Below, in pieces: positions 48,973 through 57,671 of a DNA stretch of 64,000 nucleotides (positions are counted from its first letter, which is position 1; every line of letters starts with the position of its first letter). This stretch comes from a virus. Both the position numbers and the translations under genes were made by a program. Below the pieces are notes generated by a model that was not told the origin of the DNA, ran no database searches, and was given only the letters and a program-made list of their open reading frames with translations. Location: positions 1 to 64,000 of the IMG/VR virus record IMGVR_UViG_3300037140_000145, one strand, 5' to 3'.

Positions 48973-49357
48973 CGGGTACCTCTGCGAAGTACTTCTTGGC
49001 GAGTTGGATCGTGCCTGCCTCGACGTACTGACCAATGCTCACGGTAGTTATACCCATGATCTTGGCAACATCCTTCTGCTTCATGTCAAGGATGACGTTG
49101 TAAAAGATCGCCTCGCGCTTGCGAGGGGCTAGTTCCTGAAGACCGTTGTGCAGGTCCCAGAAGGAGATTGAGACGTGCTCCTTGTGAGAGCGCGTGCCAT
49201 CCTCGTTGTAGACCCAGTACCCATAGTCGAGGACGTGAAGCCGACCGTCCGAGTTGACCAGTTCACGATACTCGGTGTAGTGCCTTAGAACCTCGCGGAG
49301 TATTCGATGCAGCGGGATGGGCGCGGTAGGTTTGTTGCTCTTTTTTGCAGCGACCAT
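48962..49357 (-). CDS. Sigma-70 region 4-like DNA-binding protein (131 aa)
   Basis: The C-terminal ~60 residues (LQELAPRKREAIFYNVILDM ... KDVAKIMGITTVSIGQYVEA) have the sigma region 4 pattern: a first helix pair, then an HTH with QKDVAKIMGIT. N-terminal ~70 residues have no sigma region 2, so it is not a full sigma factor; it could be a phage-encoded regulator of middle or late transcription. An extended -10, TGCTATAGT, lies 8 bases before the ATG. No Shine-Dalgarno. Confidence 0.7.
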   Translation of the reverse strand: MVAAKKSNKPTAPIPLHRILREVLRHYTEYRELVNSDGRLHVLDYGYWVYNEDGTRSHKEHVSISFWDLHNGLQELAPRKREAIFYNVILDMKQKDVAKIMGITTVSIGQYVEAGTIQLAKKYFAEVPDGD

Positions 49358-49365
49358 TTGTGTCC

Positions 49366-49374
49366 ACTATAGCA
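49366..49374 (-). promoter_or_regulatory. Extended -10, leaderless type, for the sigma-like gene
   Basis: TGCTATAGT on the minus strand, eight bases before the ATG at 49357. Same hexamer as upstream of the gene at 63957. Confidence 0.6.
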
Positions 49375-49903
49375 CATTGGTTTGTACCCCTAGGTACCAC
49401 AACCCTATGGCTAGTGCATCAGACTCCTCGAATACTTTGACATTCTTCATCAACCTCTCCTTCATTTCCGGTAGATGAGTAAGTACACCGTTGCGGACCT
49501 GAGGTTTCGTCACTTTCACATTTGGCTTGCGCAGAGCCATTTTCGCCTGCACTGTACGCGCCGATACCTGCTCCACAGGAATGCCGTAGGCAATGGCAAT
49601 TGCGTGAACGGTGGTGATCATCACGTTGGCCACGTACAACTGCTCAGGGATGCCAGCGCCGCGCGAAGGGACCGTCTCGGAGATCAGAAGGCTAGGGTTG
49701 TACTCTTCAATCAACTCGTGGGCCTTGCCTACCCAGTAATCGGTCAGTTCCATGCGGTACTTCTGAAATGGGTGCTTCTTGCTCAGTCGGGGACAGTGCT
49801 CGACGCCGGAGGCTATGTAAGTCGGTGGCGCAGGAGGATAGTCACCGAGGATAGCCCACCCTGCGCGCGTGGCACCGGGGTCCATGGCCATGATGTTGCT
49901 CAT
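49367..49903 (-). CDS. ruvC: RuvC-like Holliday junction resolvase
   Basis: 178 residues with the RuvC acid set: AMDPGATRAGWAIL near 6-20 (first Asp), LLISETV near 67-73 (Glu), and EESDALAIGLWYL near 160-172 (last Asp pair), plus the basic segment KPNVKVTKPQVRNGVL. It cuts four-way DNA junctions during recombination and packaging. It overlaps the RecB-like nuclease gene by ATGA. Part of the recombination set with RecA. Confidence 0.88.
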   Translation of the reverse strand: MSNIMAMDPGATRAGWAILGDYPPAPPTYIASGVEHCPRLSKKHPFQKYRMELTDYWVGKAHELIEEYNPSLLISETVPSRGAGIPEQLYVANVMITTVHAIAIAYGIPVEQVSARTVQAKMALRKPNVKVTKPQVRNGVLTHLPEMKERLMKNVKVFEESDALAIGLWYLGVQTNVL

Positions 49904-50655
49904 ACGGAGATCGGTCCCGTTAGAGGGAGTGGGAACATCTCGTCATCCATGTCTGTGGGTGGTTCACCAGCATCGACGCAGGCCGATACGAATTCCCACT
50001 TCTCGTAGATCACATCGATGAGGTCCTGATTGCGCTCGTAGAGGAACTCCTTGAATTCTCCACTATCCTTGTTGATAGGAAGGATGATCGCTTCATCCTC
50101 ATCAAACAGGTCCATGTAGATGTTGATCTGGCACTCATACTTGGCCTCGAACCGCGCGGGTATCCGTGCCTCTTTGAACGCCTGCGCGTGCATGGTCTTG
50201 AAGTCTACGAGTCCCTTCCAGCTAGGGGTTTCTACCGGAGCGAGGTCGCCGGAGCCTCGTACCCAGTGATAGGGTTGCTGGTCCTTCTTAGCGGACCAGT
50301 CCTTCGTGGCTACGCGCTCGACAGCCTCCGGCCTACACATCTCCAGTTTGTTGACCACGACGTACTGGAGAAGCTGATGCCAGAAGTGACCGACCTGGAA
50401 GGTCTTGCGGAGTGACGTAGATATCTCACCAAAGCCGTCTGTCTCGCCGGTCGCGATCTTGTAGAGCAGGGTCGGGGGCTCTGTGCAATGGCCCGAAGGA
50501 TGCCACGCCTGATCGTGCTCCTTTTCCTCGTAGCGAAACTCCCACGCGTCCTCGAAGTCTTTGAATGCACGCTCCAGATGCGGCACGAGCTTGTACTTCT
50601 TGCCGAGGTTGCGGACGATCTTGTCCTTGTCGATTCCCTTATCGAGCTTGATCAT
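49900..50655 (-). CDS. RecB/Cas4-like PD-(D/E)XK nuclease
   Basis: 251 residues. Core motifs: GSGDLAPV (Asp) and GLVDFKTM (D-x-K), then QINIYMDLF, a QxxxY-type motif, typical of RecB-family exonucleases. A Cys/His-rich part (HPSGHCTEPP) precedes but no full iron-sulphur cluster set is seen. Probably resects DNA ends for RecA. GAAGGA sits ahead of the ATG. Overlaps neighbours on both sides. Confidence 0.8.
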   Translation of the reverse strand: MIKLDKGIDKDKIVRNLGKKYKLVPHLERAFKDFEDAWEFRYEEKEHDQAWHPSGHCTEPPTLLYKIATGETDGFGEISTSLRKTFQVGHFWHQLLQYVVVNKLEMCRPEAVERVATKDWSAKKDQQPYHWVRGSGDLAPVETPSWKGLVDFKTMHAQAFKEARIPARFEAKYECQINIYMDLFDEDEAIILPINKDSGEFKEFLYERNQDLIDVIYEKWEFVSACVDAGEPPTDMDDEMFPLPLTGPISV

Positions 50656-50977
50656 GGTCGTCCTTCACGTTGTACACGATCAAGTCCACCCAACCGCCCA
50701 CGTCAGCAAGAATGCTCTCGGGGGCGAAATAGCGGAGAGCCAGAGCGGGCGTGCGGCCCTCAGCATATGCCTCCTTGGCGATCTTTTCGAACTCTTTGAG
50801 GACCTTGGGGCGAGCGTTCATCGTGGCCTTACACTCTACCAGCAGTGTCGGACATCTGACATCGCCATTGTCATGTCCGGCACCCCCGGACGATGGTGAC
50901 CGCTTTCCTCCGTAGAGACGAGCGACGTGTTCCTCGTGATCAACCGAGAGGCGCTTGACAGTGCCTCGATGGGCCAT
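50639..50977 (-). CDS. PD-(D/E)XK (Hjc/VRR-like) small nuclease
   Basis: 112 residues, directly behind recA (stop and start abut). HEEHVARLYGGKRSPSSG, NGDVRCPTLLVECKAT: the Gly-rich loop, Asp in NGDV and ECK give the PD-(D/E)XK core, as in archaeal-type junction resolvases and VRR-Nuc domains. It could act on replication intermediates. A second resolvase next to RuvC is notable. Confidence 0.75.
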   Translation of the reverse strand: MAHRGTVKRLSVDHEEHVARLYGGKRSPSSGGAGHDNGDVRCPTLLVECKATMNARPKVLKEFEKIAKEAYAEGRTPALALRYFAPESILADVGGWVDLIVYNVKDDHDQAR

Positions 50978-52063
50978 TCACGCCTCGACTACCTTGAGCG
51001 CAGGCCGCTCGCCATTCGCCTCGGCTGCGAGTAGCTCGTTCTGAATCATCACGGCCATCACATCGCTGTGGATCACATCAAATGCCTCGGGATTGGCCTG
51101 GAAGAATTTCCGGGCCTTGACAATGCCCTGAACTTTGCCTTTGGGGAAGACCTGGTGCTCCAGCCAACTGCTTCCTTTGATGACGCCCGCCACCTTCGCC
51201 GTCTTGATGACATCGGACACACGGTCCACGCCGAGGATGCCGTAATCCTCCGATTCGATGTTGTAGAAATCGAACTCGGCTGACTTGCTGGCTGCCTGCG
51301 CCATCTTGTTCTTCTTGAACACACACTTGAGTTCGCGTCCGACGAGGACATCCTTGCCATCGATTTTCGCTTTGTATTTCTTGTCACCAGGCTTCAGTTG
51401 GATGCGTACGAGCGCGTGATGCTTGAGCGCCTCACCGCCGGGAGACTCGTACCACGTCTGTGTACCACCAGAGCCCTGGCGTTGCTGATTGAGAAGCATG
51501 AGGCCCTTGTTCGACTTGAAGAGCCGAGGCATGATGGCATTGAGTCCCGACGTGACTGCTCCGGACACCCCATACGCCTTCGTCTTGACATCCTCGCCCT
51601 GTACGGACTGATCGCCCATCGCCCCAATGGAATCGACCAAGATGTAGTCGATGTCCGTCTCGTACACGAGATCGTAGAGCATGGCAAACGCCTCTTGTAC
51701 GTTGTCAGGACGCTGGACCAGGATGAGGTCGGGATCGAGCCCGTGAAGTTTGAACGCCCAGTCGGCGTCCCAGTTAGGCTCCATGGCGATGAGTGCCGGG
51801 AGCTTACCCTGGCGCTGCACGTTAGCGAGCGTGCCGTAACCGATGCAAGTGGTCTTGCCCAAGCCGTTGCCCCCGAATACCTCGACCATGCCTCCGTAAG
51901 GGAATCCGCCTCGGCCTAGCTTGAAGTCCAACATCAATGATGGGGACGGGACGACGTTGAGCGTGTACTTCTCACTGCCGAGGACGGACGAATGCAGGCC
52001 GAAGTTCTCCACCGTCTTGTGACGAATCTTTTCAAGCTGCTTCCGTTGTGTGTCCCTACTCAT
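50978..52063 (-). CDS. recA: RecA recombinase
   Basis: 361 residues from ATG 52063, which overlaps the DNA polymerase stop as ATGA. RecA core: GMVEVFGGNGLGKTT near 60-75 (Walker A; the first Gly-rich part differs from GPESSGKTT), YILVDSIGAM (Walker B), MLLNQQRQG and ESPGGEALKHHALVRI (L2 and downstream). It binds single-stranded DNA and pairs homologous strands. Slightly divergent from bacterial RecA, as usual for phage recombinases. Confidence 0.92.
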   Translation of the reverse strand: MSRDTQRKQLEKIRHKTVENFGLHSSVLGSEKYTLNVVPSPSLMLDFKLGRGGFPYGGMVEVFGGNGLGKTTCIGYGTLANVQRQGKLPALIAMEPNWDADWAFKLHGLDPDLILVQRPDNVQEAFAMLYDLVYETDIDYILVDSIGAMGDQSVQGEDVKTKAYGVSGAVTSGLNAIMPRLFKSNKGLMLLNQQRQGSGGTQTWYESPGGEALKHHALVRIQLKPGDKKYKAKIDGKDVLVGRELKCVFKKNKMAQAASKSAEFDFYNIESEDYGILGVDRVSDVIKTAKVAGVIKGSSWLEHQVFPKGKVQGIVKARKFFQANPEAFDVIHSDVMAVMIQNELLAAEANGERPALKVVEA

Positions 52064-55000
52064 TTCAGTAGATGCCCCTTCTCGAAGTTGTAGCCCTCGC
52101 CGCGTTTGCCGCTTGGAGGGGAGTGACGAATAGTGAAGATACCGACGCTGTGTGGTCTGAAGAGAGCCTTGTTCGTAGGCCACTTGTTCGAGAAGCACGC
52201 GAAGGTCAACTCATGTCGTCCGCTCTCAATTGTGACGATGCCCATCGCCTTACCGGTGGCCCTCACCTTGGTTGGTTTTACACCAGTGATGATACCACAT
52301 ACGCGGAATTCTCGATGCCGATCCTTCATCGGAATCTCATCTCCATCGCCGTCCACCCACTCGTACTCCAATTCCGGATCGCTTTCTCGATCCTCCCATG
52401 CCATAGCAGCGACTCGGAAGTCGTCACACTTCTCCTCGATCTCCTCTGCGTGAGCTTCTAGTATCTCCTCCGTGTCGTCGGTCAGGATCACGTTGAGGAA
52501 CTCCTGCTCGAACTTCTGCTTCGATCTCAGATCGATGGAGCCCTCTAGCGCATCCCATGCGCCAACCGCACACACGAGGGAGAGCTTCTTCTCATTGAGG
52601 ACCTGCTTTGGTGACTTCCAATCGGCGGGAAAGGGATGGCCCTCCTTGAGCGCTTCCTTCTTGGCTGTAAGCTCTTCTTCGTTGAACTCGTTCAGTGCCT
52701 CCTCTAGAGCCTCAGGAGACGACACGTCCAGACCCTTCTCGTCGCGTAGTTTGACGAGATACGCACCGCCTATGCCCACGCCCTTGATGTCCGAGAACCC
52801 GAAGTAGATGTTGCCGTCATGTACGTCCACCTGACTCTTCGAGTGACGAATGTCTGGAGGCAATACCTTGATGTCCATACGACGAGCCTCCTTGATGTAC
52901 TCCGGCGTCAGTTCTGCTCGTTTGTCCTTAGCCACCGTACGGATGCAAGCGATGTAGAACTCTTGCGGGCCGTAGTACTTGGCGTACAGGCAACGGAACG
53001 CGATGATCGCGTAGGCGATGGAGTGACTCTTGTTGAACGAGTAGCTCGCGAAGCCTACGATGTCATCCCACACCGCTTTGGCCTGGCTCTTCGTGAAGCC
53101 TTTCTCCACAGCCGTCTCCAGGAAGCCCTTGCCCTTCCATTCACCCTTACCCTGGAGCAACGCGGTCAGCTTCTCGGGCTGCTTCTTACCAAGTATCTTG
53201 CGCATGGCATCAGCGTCGCCGAGGGAGTAGCCAAGCGCCCCCATGAACCTAATGATCTGCTCCTGATAGACGAACAGTCCATAGGTCGGCTTGAGCAGTT
53301 CTTCGAGCATCGGGTGCGGGTAGGTGATCTCACTCCGCCCCTCTTTGCGTGCGATGTAGCGGTTCGGCACACCCGCACGCTGCGGACCCGGACGGTTGAG
53401 CGCCACGAGCACACCAAGGTCCTCGATAGAGCGCATTTTGAGTCGTTCTGCCAGGTCCTTGCCCGCGTGCGTCTCGCACTGGAAGACGCCGGACACGAAT
53501 CCTTCTTCCATGAGGTCCCACATCTCCTCAGGATGCTTCTCGCGGTCGAGCCCAGACCACTCGGTCGTAACGCCTTTCTCCTCCATGAGAATGTCCCACT
53601 CGGCGAGGGTGTCGAGCGTCTTGAGTCCCAGGACATCGAGCTTCATCAGCTTGAGCTTGTCGATCTCGCTCATCGGGAAGAGCGTGGCTGGAATACCCTC
53701 CGCCTTACCTCCGCGCAGATACGCAGGAGCGTAGTCTTCCAGATCGATATCCGACACGACTATTCCGGAAGCATGGATGCCGTAGTTCGAGTTCCGGGAG
53801 CAAGCAGCTTCGCACATCTCGATGTACTTGCGTCGCTTCTTGTCTGTCCCGATCCACTCCTCGATTTCCTGTCCTACCTTGTCCCCCTCCGGGTTCTGCT
53901 CCGTGGAAGAGTTGATGTAGATCACCTTGTCTGGCTCGCGCTCGGGGCTCCAACCGATCTGTTCGTGGCCGTGAATCTCGATGTCCTTCGTCTGCTTGAC
54001 GATTTTCTTCAGGTGTTCCATGTCCCCGTGACCGATTTCACAAGCCACAGCGAGCTTCTCGATGACGGCGATGGGCTTCATGCGAGTGATCGTCCCGATG
54101 GAGCAGACGCGCTTCTCACCCCATCGCTCGATCAGGTACTCGCGAATCTCTTCGCGTCGAGACTTGGCGAAGTCCGTGTCGATGTCAGGAAAGCCCTCGG
54201 TACGGCCCTTGTTCCAGAAGCGCTCGAAGTACAAGTCGTAGTGCAGCGGGTCTACGTCCGTGATGCCGAGTGCGTATGCGACGATGGCTCCTGCGGAAGA
54301 GCCTCTTCCGGGACCGATGTTGATCCGTTCCAGCTTGCAGAACTGGACCACATCCCATGCCATGAGGAAGTAGTGCTCCAGGCCGTCCTCGATGAGCACT
54401 TCCATCTCGTGCGTGGCTTTCGCCCAAGCCTCCTCCTCACGCTCGGTACCGCCGTAGATGCGGTCGATGCCCTCGCCGACGAGATCGATGAAGAGATCGG
54501 TGGCGTTGCGCTCCTCGTCTTCCTCCACCCATGGACAGTCCTGCGGAATGAACACCGGCAGATGCGGCCGATCTACGGCAGGCAGATGTGCATCGGCTCG
54601 TTCTCCGACCTCGCGTGTGTTGGCTAGTACTTCATCTACCCTCTCCTCTGATAGATAATGCAGTGCCTCGCGCACCATTCCCTCGTCCTTGATGCACACC
54701 GCGTTAGGCGGATGCCACATCTTGCGCTCCTCGACAGGCGTGTAGATCGACTGCCGTGTCTGCGCAGCAAGGTACATGTCATGTTCCGGGTACTGATCTG
54801 GGCGGGCATAGTGTCCGTCGTCTCCATAGGTGATCGGTACGCCTCGCTCGTCAGCCGCCTCGATGACGAGTTCGTTGATGAGGCGAGGGGTGATGACGGC
54901 CTCCTCATCCTCCGAGTCTCTGTCTCGCCACTCCGCATCGCCAGGGTACGTCGTGATCTCCATGCGGAAGTTGTCACCCAGGTTGTCCAGGTACCAGTTG

Positions 55001-55449
55001 AGGTATGTCGTGTCCCCTCGGAGCAGGCCCTTGGGCACGAGCCCCAATGGGCAAGCCGACGTGAACATGATGCCCTCCTTGTACTTCACGATGTCCTCGT
55101 TTGTCACACGTCCAACGTGATGGAAGTGATCGCGGTCGGCTGTCGCGTTGACGAGTCGCCAGAGGTTCTTCAATCCTTCATCCGTCATCGCGAGGGCGAG
55201 GAGATGGGCCTGGTCGCGGTCTTGTTTCTTGAGTCCCTCGAAGTCTATGCCGTGGTATAGCTCGGCCCCGAACACGGGATTGATGTCCCGCTTGCGCATG
55301 GCTTTGTCGAAGTCGATGTGGCCAGCGACAACGCCGTGATCGGTCAGCCCGCAGAAGGGGCAGCCGATGTCCACCATGCGGTCGCCGATCTCATCGACTG
55401 TGGACCAGCCGTCGAGGGAAGAGAACTCGCTATGTACGTGTAGGCTCAT
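52060..55449 (-). CDS. dnaE: DNA polymerase III alpha subunit (DnaE-type)
   Basis: 1129 residues from the ATG at 55449 (AAGGA just before; the frame from 55470 is longer but poorer). N-terminal PHP domain: HVHSEFSS with both His near residues 4-6, and LTDHGVVAGH. Palm: GRGSSAGA near 380, FPDIDTDF near 420 with the catalytic Asp pair, then YGIHASGIVV and the thumb/fingers segment SYFNKSHSIAYAI near 810. A C-terminal OB-like part ends the protein. No separate epsilon exonuclease gene is seen; the PHP domain may proofread. Confidence 0.93.
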   Translation of the reverse strand: MSLHVHSEFSSLDGWSTVDEIGDRMVDIGCPFCGLTDHGVVAGHIDFDKAMRKRDINPVFGAELYHGIDFEGLKKQDRDQAHLLALAMTDEGLKNLWRLVNATADRDHFHHVGRVTNEDIVKYKEGIMFTSACPLGLVPKGLLRGDTTYLNWYLDNLGDNFRMEITTYPGDAEWRDRDSEDEEAVITPRLINELVIEAADERGVPITYGDDGHYARPDQYPEHDMYLAAQTRQSIYTPVEERKMWHPPNAVCIKDEGMVREALHYLSEERVDEVLANTREVGERADAHLPAVDRPHLPVFIPQDCPWVEEDEERNATDLFIDLVGEGIDRIYGGTEREEEAWAKATHEMEVLIEDGLEHYFLMAWDVVQFCKLERINIGPGRGSSAGAIVAYALGITDVDPLHYDLYFERFWNKGRTEGFPDIDTDFAKSRREEIREYLIERWGEKRVCSIGTITRMKPIAVIEKLAVACEIGHGDMEHLKKIVKQTKDIEIHGHEQIGWSPEREPDKVIYINSSTEQNPEGDKVGQEIEEWIGTDKKRRKYIEMCEAACSRNSNYGIHASGIVVSDIDLEDYAPAYLRGGKAEGIPATLFPMSEIDKLKLMKLDVLGLKTLDTLAEWDILMEEKGVTTEWSGLDREKHPEEMWDLMEEGFVSGVFQCETHAGKDLAERLKMRSIEDLGVLVALNRPGPQRAGVPNRYIARKEGRSEITYPHPMLEELLKPTYGLFVYQEQIIRFMGALGYSLGDADAMRKILGKKQPEKLTALLQGKGEWKGKGFLETAVEKGFTKSQAKAVWDDIVGFASYSFNKSHSIAYAIIAFRCLYAKYYGPQEFYIACIRTVAKDKRAELTPEYIKEARRMDIKVLPPDIRHSKSQVDVHDGNIYFGFSDIKGVGIGGAYLVKLRDEKGLDVSSPEALEEALNEFNEEELTAKKEALKEGHPFPADWKSPKQVLNEKKLSLVCAVGAWDALEGSIDLRSKQKFEQEFLNVILTDDTEEILEAHAEEIEEKCDDFRVAAMAWEDRESDPELEYEWVDGDGDEIPMKDRHREFRVCGIITGVKPTKVRATGKAMGIVTIESGRHELTFACFSNKWPTNKALFRPHSVGIFTIRHSPPSGKRGEGYNFEKGHLLK

Positions 55450-55873
55450 TGCGTCCTTGCTTCCGGGCATTCCCGGCTAGCTCGTCTACCAACTGATTGT
55501 AGTGGCTGTCGTGATGACCCTTGACCCAGACGAACTCGATGTAGCGATGCTGATCTATCGCCAGGTCGATGCTGACCCAGAGGCCCTTGTTCCTGCGTCG
55601 TGCTCGCTTCCTATCCATCGCGCCGTATCCGACGTACTGGCTATCGCTGTACACGAGGACATCGCATGAACCAAGCGACTCGAACAGGTGATCGAGCCCC
55701 TTGATCCATGCTGTCATCTCCATCTGATTGTTCGTGACATCGGAAGCGCTGCCGCTACCAATTTCTTCGCCGCCGAAACAGTCGATGGCTGCCCACGCCC
55801 ATCCACCGGAGCCGTCCTTGTGATAGGCCGACCCATCGGTGAAGAGCGCGATTCCTTTCTTGTTATTGAGCAT
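55430..55873 (-). CDS. rnhA: Ribonuclease HI
   Basis: 147 residues. All catalytic residues are in place: FTDGSAYHKDGSGGW (first Asp), NNQMEMTAWIKGL (Glu), VYSDSQYV (second Asp), WVKGHHDSHYN (His) and VDELAGN (last Asp). It removes RNA from RNA-DNA hybrids such as Okazaki primers. The real start is ATG 55873; the longer frame is shadow of the HNH gene, whose last 11 bases overlap this start. Confidence 0.93.
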   Translation of the reverse strand: MLNNKKGIALFTDGSAYHKDGSGGWAWAAIDCFGGEEIGSGSASDVTNNQMEMTAWIKGLDHLFESLGSCDVLVYSDSQYVGYGAMDRKRARRRNKGLWVSIDLAIDQHRYIEFVWVKGHHDSHYNQLVDELAGNARKQGRNEPTRT

Positions 55874-56270
55874 CAAGGTAACCTCGAACGGCGTCGGTAC
55901 CCAACTCCCGTACGGCTGCTTTGAGCATCTGCCACGCCCACTCCTGAGGATGACAGGCAAGCATGTGCTCGGTCTGAGAGGCATAGAGGACCAAATTATC
56001 GGGGTCGTCGTTGCGGAAATCTTCGTCTTCGTGATGGACGATTTCACCGGGACCAACCGGCGTTCCCGTCTTGTCCCACATGACGACATGGGACCAGGGC
56101 ATGTGCTGATTGGAGATGCGTGTAGTGACATACCAACGGCCCTTCTTGCAGAACAGATCACGGGTTCCATTACCCCGACGATTGTGTCCACTAATGAATC
56201 GCTTACCTGGCGAGGCGGGTTGATTACACCCGCACTCGCACAGGCTAACGATGTTCTTCGGGTTGAGCAC
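55863..56270 (-). CDS. HNH homing endonuclease (HNH_3 type)
   Basis: 135 residues: an N-terminal zinc-like motif (CECGCNQPASPGKRFISGHN), a DNA-binding stretch around RWYVTTRISNQHMPWSHVVM and an HNH core with GEIVHHEDEDFRNDDPDNLVL. Subfamily close to that at 37061. It lies between the DNA-binding protein gene and RNase H and overlaps the RNase H start by 11 bases, as if inserted at that junction. Confidence 0.85.
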   Translation of the reverse strand: MLNPKNIVSLCECGCNQPASPGKRFISGHNRRGNGTRDLFCKKGRWYVTTRISNQHMPWSHVVMWDKTGTPVGPGEIVHHEDEDFRNDDPDNLVLYASQTEHMLACHPQEWAWQMLKAAVRELGTDAVRGYLDAQ

Positions 56271-56273
56271 CCG

Positions 56274-57416
56274 TTATGCCTTTGCAGCCGCTTTCTCAGC
56301 CGCGCGTGCGCGCAACTCCTTCATCCGCTCCTGCGGAGTCTGTTTGGTTGCGGATTTTTTGGCTGCTGTTTTAGCTTTGGCCGTTTTGGCTGCTGGTTTC
56401 GTAGCCGTTTTCCGGGTACGTCCCTTTGGAGCGACCTCCTCCGTAGGCTCCGGGTCACTGGACTCCTCGTTGGGCTCGTCAGCATCCTCGGCCTCCGCCG
56501 CTGCGCGAGTAGCGCTACGTCGTGAGCTACGGGGCTGCCGTCCCTCTTTGGTGTCTTTGCCCTTGCCTTTGCGACCTTTCTTGTTGCCGTAGATGTCCAT
56601 CGACTCCGTGACACCCTCTAGCAACTCCTGGTAGCGGTCGTCGTCCAACAGTTCTCCCTCGCGCTTGTCGAGGAGGAGTTTGCCGAGGTAGGCCGCAGCA
56701 TCCTCTGGGGATTGCTCCGTAACCGTCTCAACAACCTCGTCCATCTCGTCGGTGAGATAGCTGATGCCATCCACGAACGCAACGAGATTCGACAGGTCGA
56801 TGGGCTGTTCGTCATACCCCTGAACGGAGTAGGACGTGGACTTGTCCTTGCCAAGGCGAGTGATCTTCAGCGCCGTCACCGTGATCGGTGCATCATTCGC
56901 ATCGTAGTTGGTGACGTGGTTGAAGAAGTTGTTCGGGGACTGAGAGATGTACCCGATGGCCGGAGCCGTGACCTCTTCTGTTTCGTCAGTGACCTCGCCA
57001 TCCTCGTCAAGGATGCGACGCTCGTACTCGACCGTCTTGACCTCGAACCCAACCGGCTTGCGTCGGTTTTTGCCGTTGACGTTGACGACCTCGATGACCG
57101 GCTCTAGCTCGACCGCGATGGCGACGCTGCGCTGAACGGCCTTGGCGTCCCACTGCTTCTCGAACAAGTCGTACCGCTCGCTGAATGGCTCAGAAGTCTT
57201 TGCCACCGCTTCCTGGTAAAATTCGTTCTCGGTCGGGATGAACTGAATCATGTCGAAGGTCGGGATGTCATCGACCTCGTTCAGGAAGAGGACATACCGC
57301 TCCTCTTTGTCCTCCTTCCAGAAGATGGAAGGTAGGTAGGGCCTCCACGAACCGCCCTGGCCAGAAGATTCTGCTGCCTCCTGGATTGCTGCTGCTCCTC
57401 TGCGTATCTCAGACAT
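56274..57416 (-). CDS. Putative DNA-binding protein with Lys/Ala-rich tail (380 aa)
   Basis: N-terminal ~270 residues start MSEIRRGAAAIQEAAE and form a mixed domain with WKEDKEERYVLFLNEVD and YISQSPNNFFNHVTNYDAND; the last ~90 are a disordered tail, first acidic, then very Lys/Ala-rich (RKTATKPAAKTAKAKTAAKK), like the tails of actinobacterial histone-like proteins. Position between primase and polymerase genes makes a single-strand or replication-fork DNA-binding role likely, but no OB fold signature can be read. The start has GGAGAC upstream and an extended -10 TGCTATGCT further back. Confidence 0.6.
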   Translation of the reverse strand: MSEIRRGAAAIQEAAESSGQGGSWRPYLPSIFWKEDKEERYVLFLNEVDDIPTFDMIQFIPTENEFYQEAVAKTSEPFSERYDLFEKQWDAKAVQRSVAIAVELEPVIEVVNVNGKNRRKPVGFEVKTVEYERRILDEDGEVTDETEEVTAPAIGYISQSPNNFFNHVTNYDANDAPITVTALKITRLGKDKSTSYSVQGYDEQPIDLSNLVAFVDGISYLTDEMDEVVETVTEQSPEDAAAYLGKLLLDKREGELLDDDRYQELLEGVTESMDIYGNKKGRKGKGKDTKEGRQPRSSRRSATRAAAEAEDADEPNEESSDPEPTEEVAPKGRTRKTATKPAAKTAKAKTAAKKSATKQTPQERMKELRARAAEKAAAKA

Positions 57417-57473
57417 GCTATTTGTCTCCGTTCTTGGGCCGGTCTAAGACCGTCAGCCCGATTGATCTCGTTG

Positions 57474-57482
57474 AGCATAGCA
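57474..57482 (-). promoter_or_regulatory. Extended -10 for the DNA-binding protein gene
   Basis: TGCTATGCT on the minus strand, about 58 bases before the ATG at 57416. The leader contains a palindrome CGGTCTAAGACCG (57440-57452). Upstream small gene 57504-57665 ends just before it. Confidence 0.5.
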
Positions 57483-57503
57483 GGTCCCCAAAAGGGGTTC
57501 CGG

Positions 57504-57665
57504 CTACTTCTGCTCGGGACGGCTAAGAACCTGCTGACGCTGCTCCTCAGTGAGGTCTTGCGCAGAGGTCTTGCCTAGGCGATGCAAGCCTGCCTCAATG
57601 CGTCGATGCTCGTCGGGGGTCAAGACCTCCGCCTTCTCAACGCTCTGATACTTCGTCATCACCAT
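57504..57665 (-). CDS. Small protein (53 aa)
   Basis: ATG at 57665 or 57659 gives MVMTKYQSVEKAEVLTPDEH and on to RPEQK, a charged helical protein of 51-53 residues. It starts 7 bases after the HNH stop and ends before the promoter of the next gene, so it fills an otherwise empty gap with a plausible frame. Family unknown. Confidence 0.55.
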   Translation of the reverse strand: MVMTKYQSVEKAEVLTPDEHRRIEAGLHRLGKTSAQDLTEEQRQQVLSRPEQK

Positions 57666-57671
57666 CACCTA

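Noticed and set aside
52819-54627. Long plus-strand frame of 602 codons
   Set aside because: It lies wholly antisense to the DNA polymerase gene, whose motifs are intact; the translated product has no domain pattern and reflects GC-rich codon bias.
55874-56191. Upstream extension of RNase H by 106 residues
   Set aside because: The extension is a shadow of the HNH gene in another frame; the RNase H fold begins right after the ATG at 55873.
57481-57500. CCCCAAAAGGGG palindrome as a terminator
   Set aside because: The stem is only four base pairs and no T-run follows on either strand.
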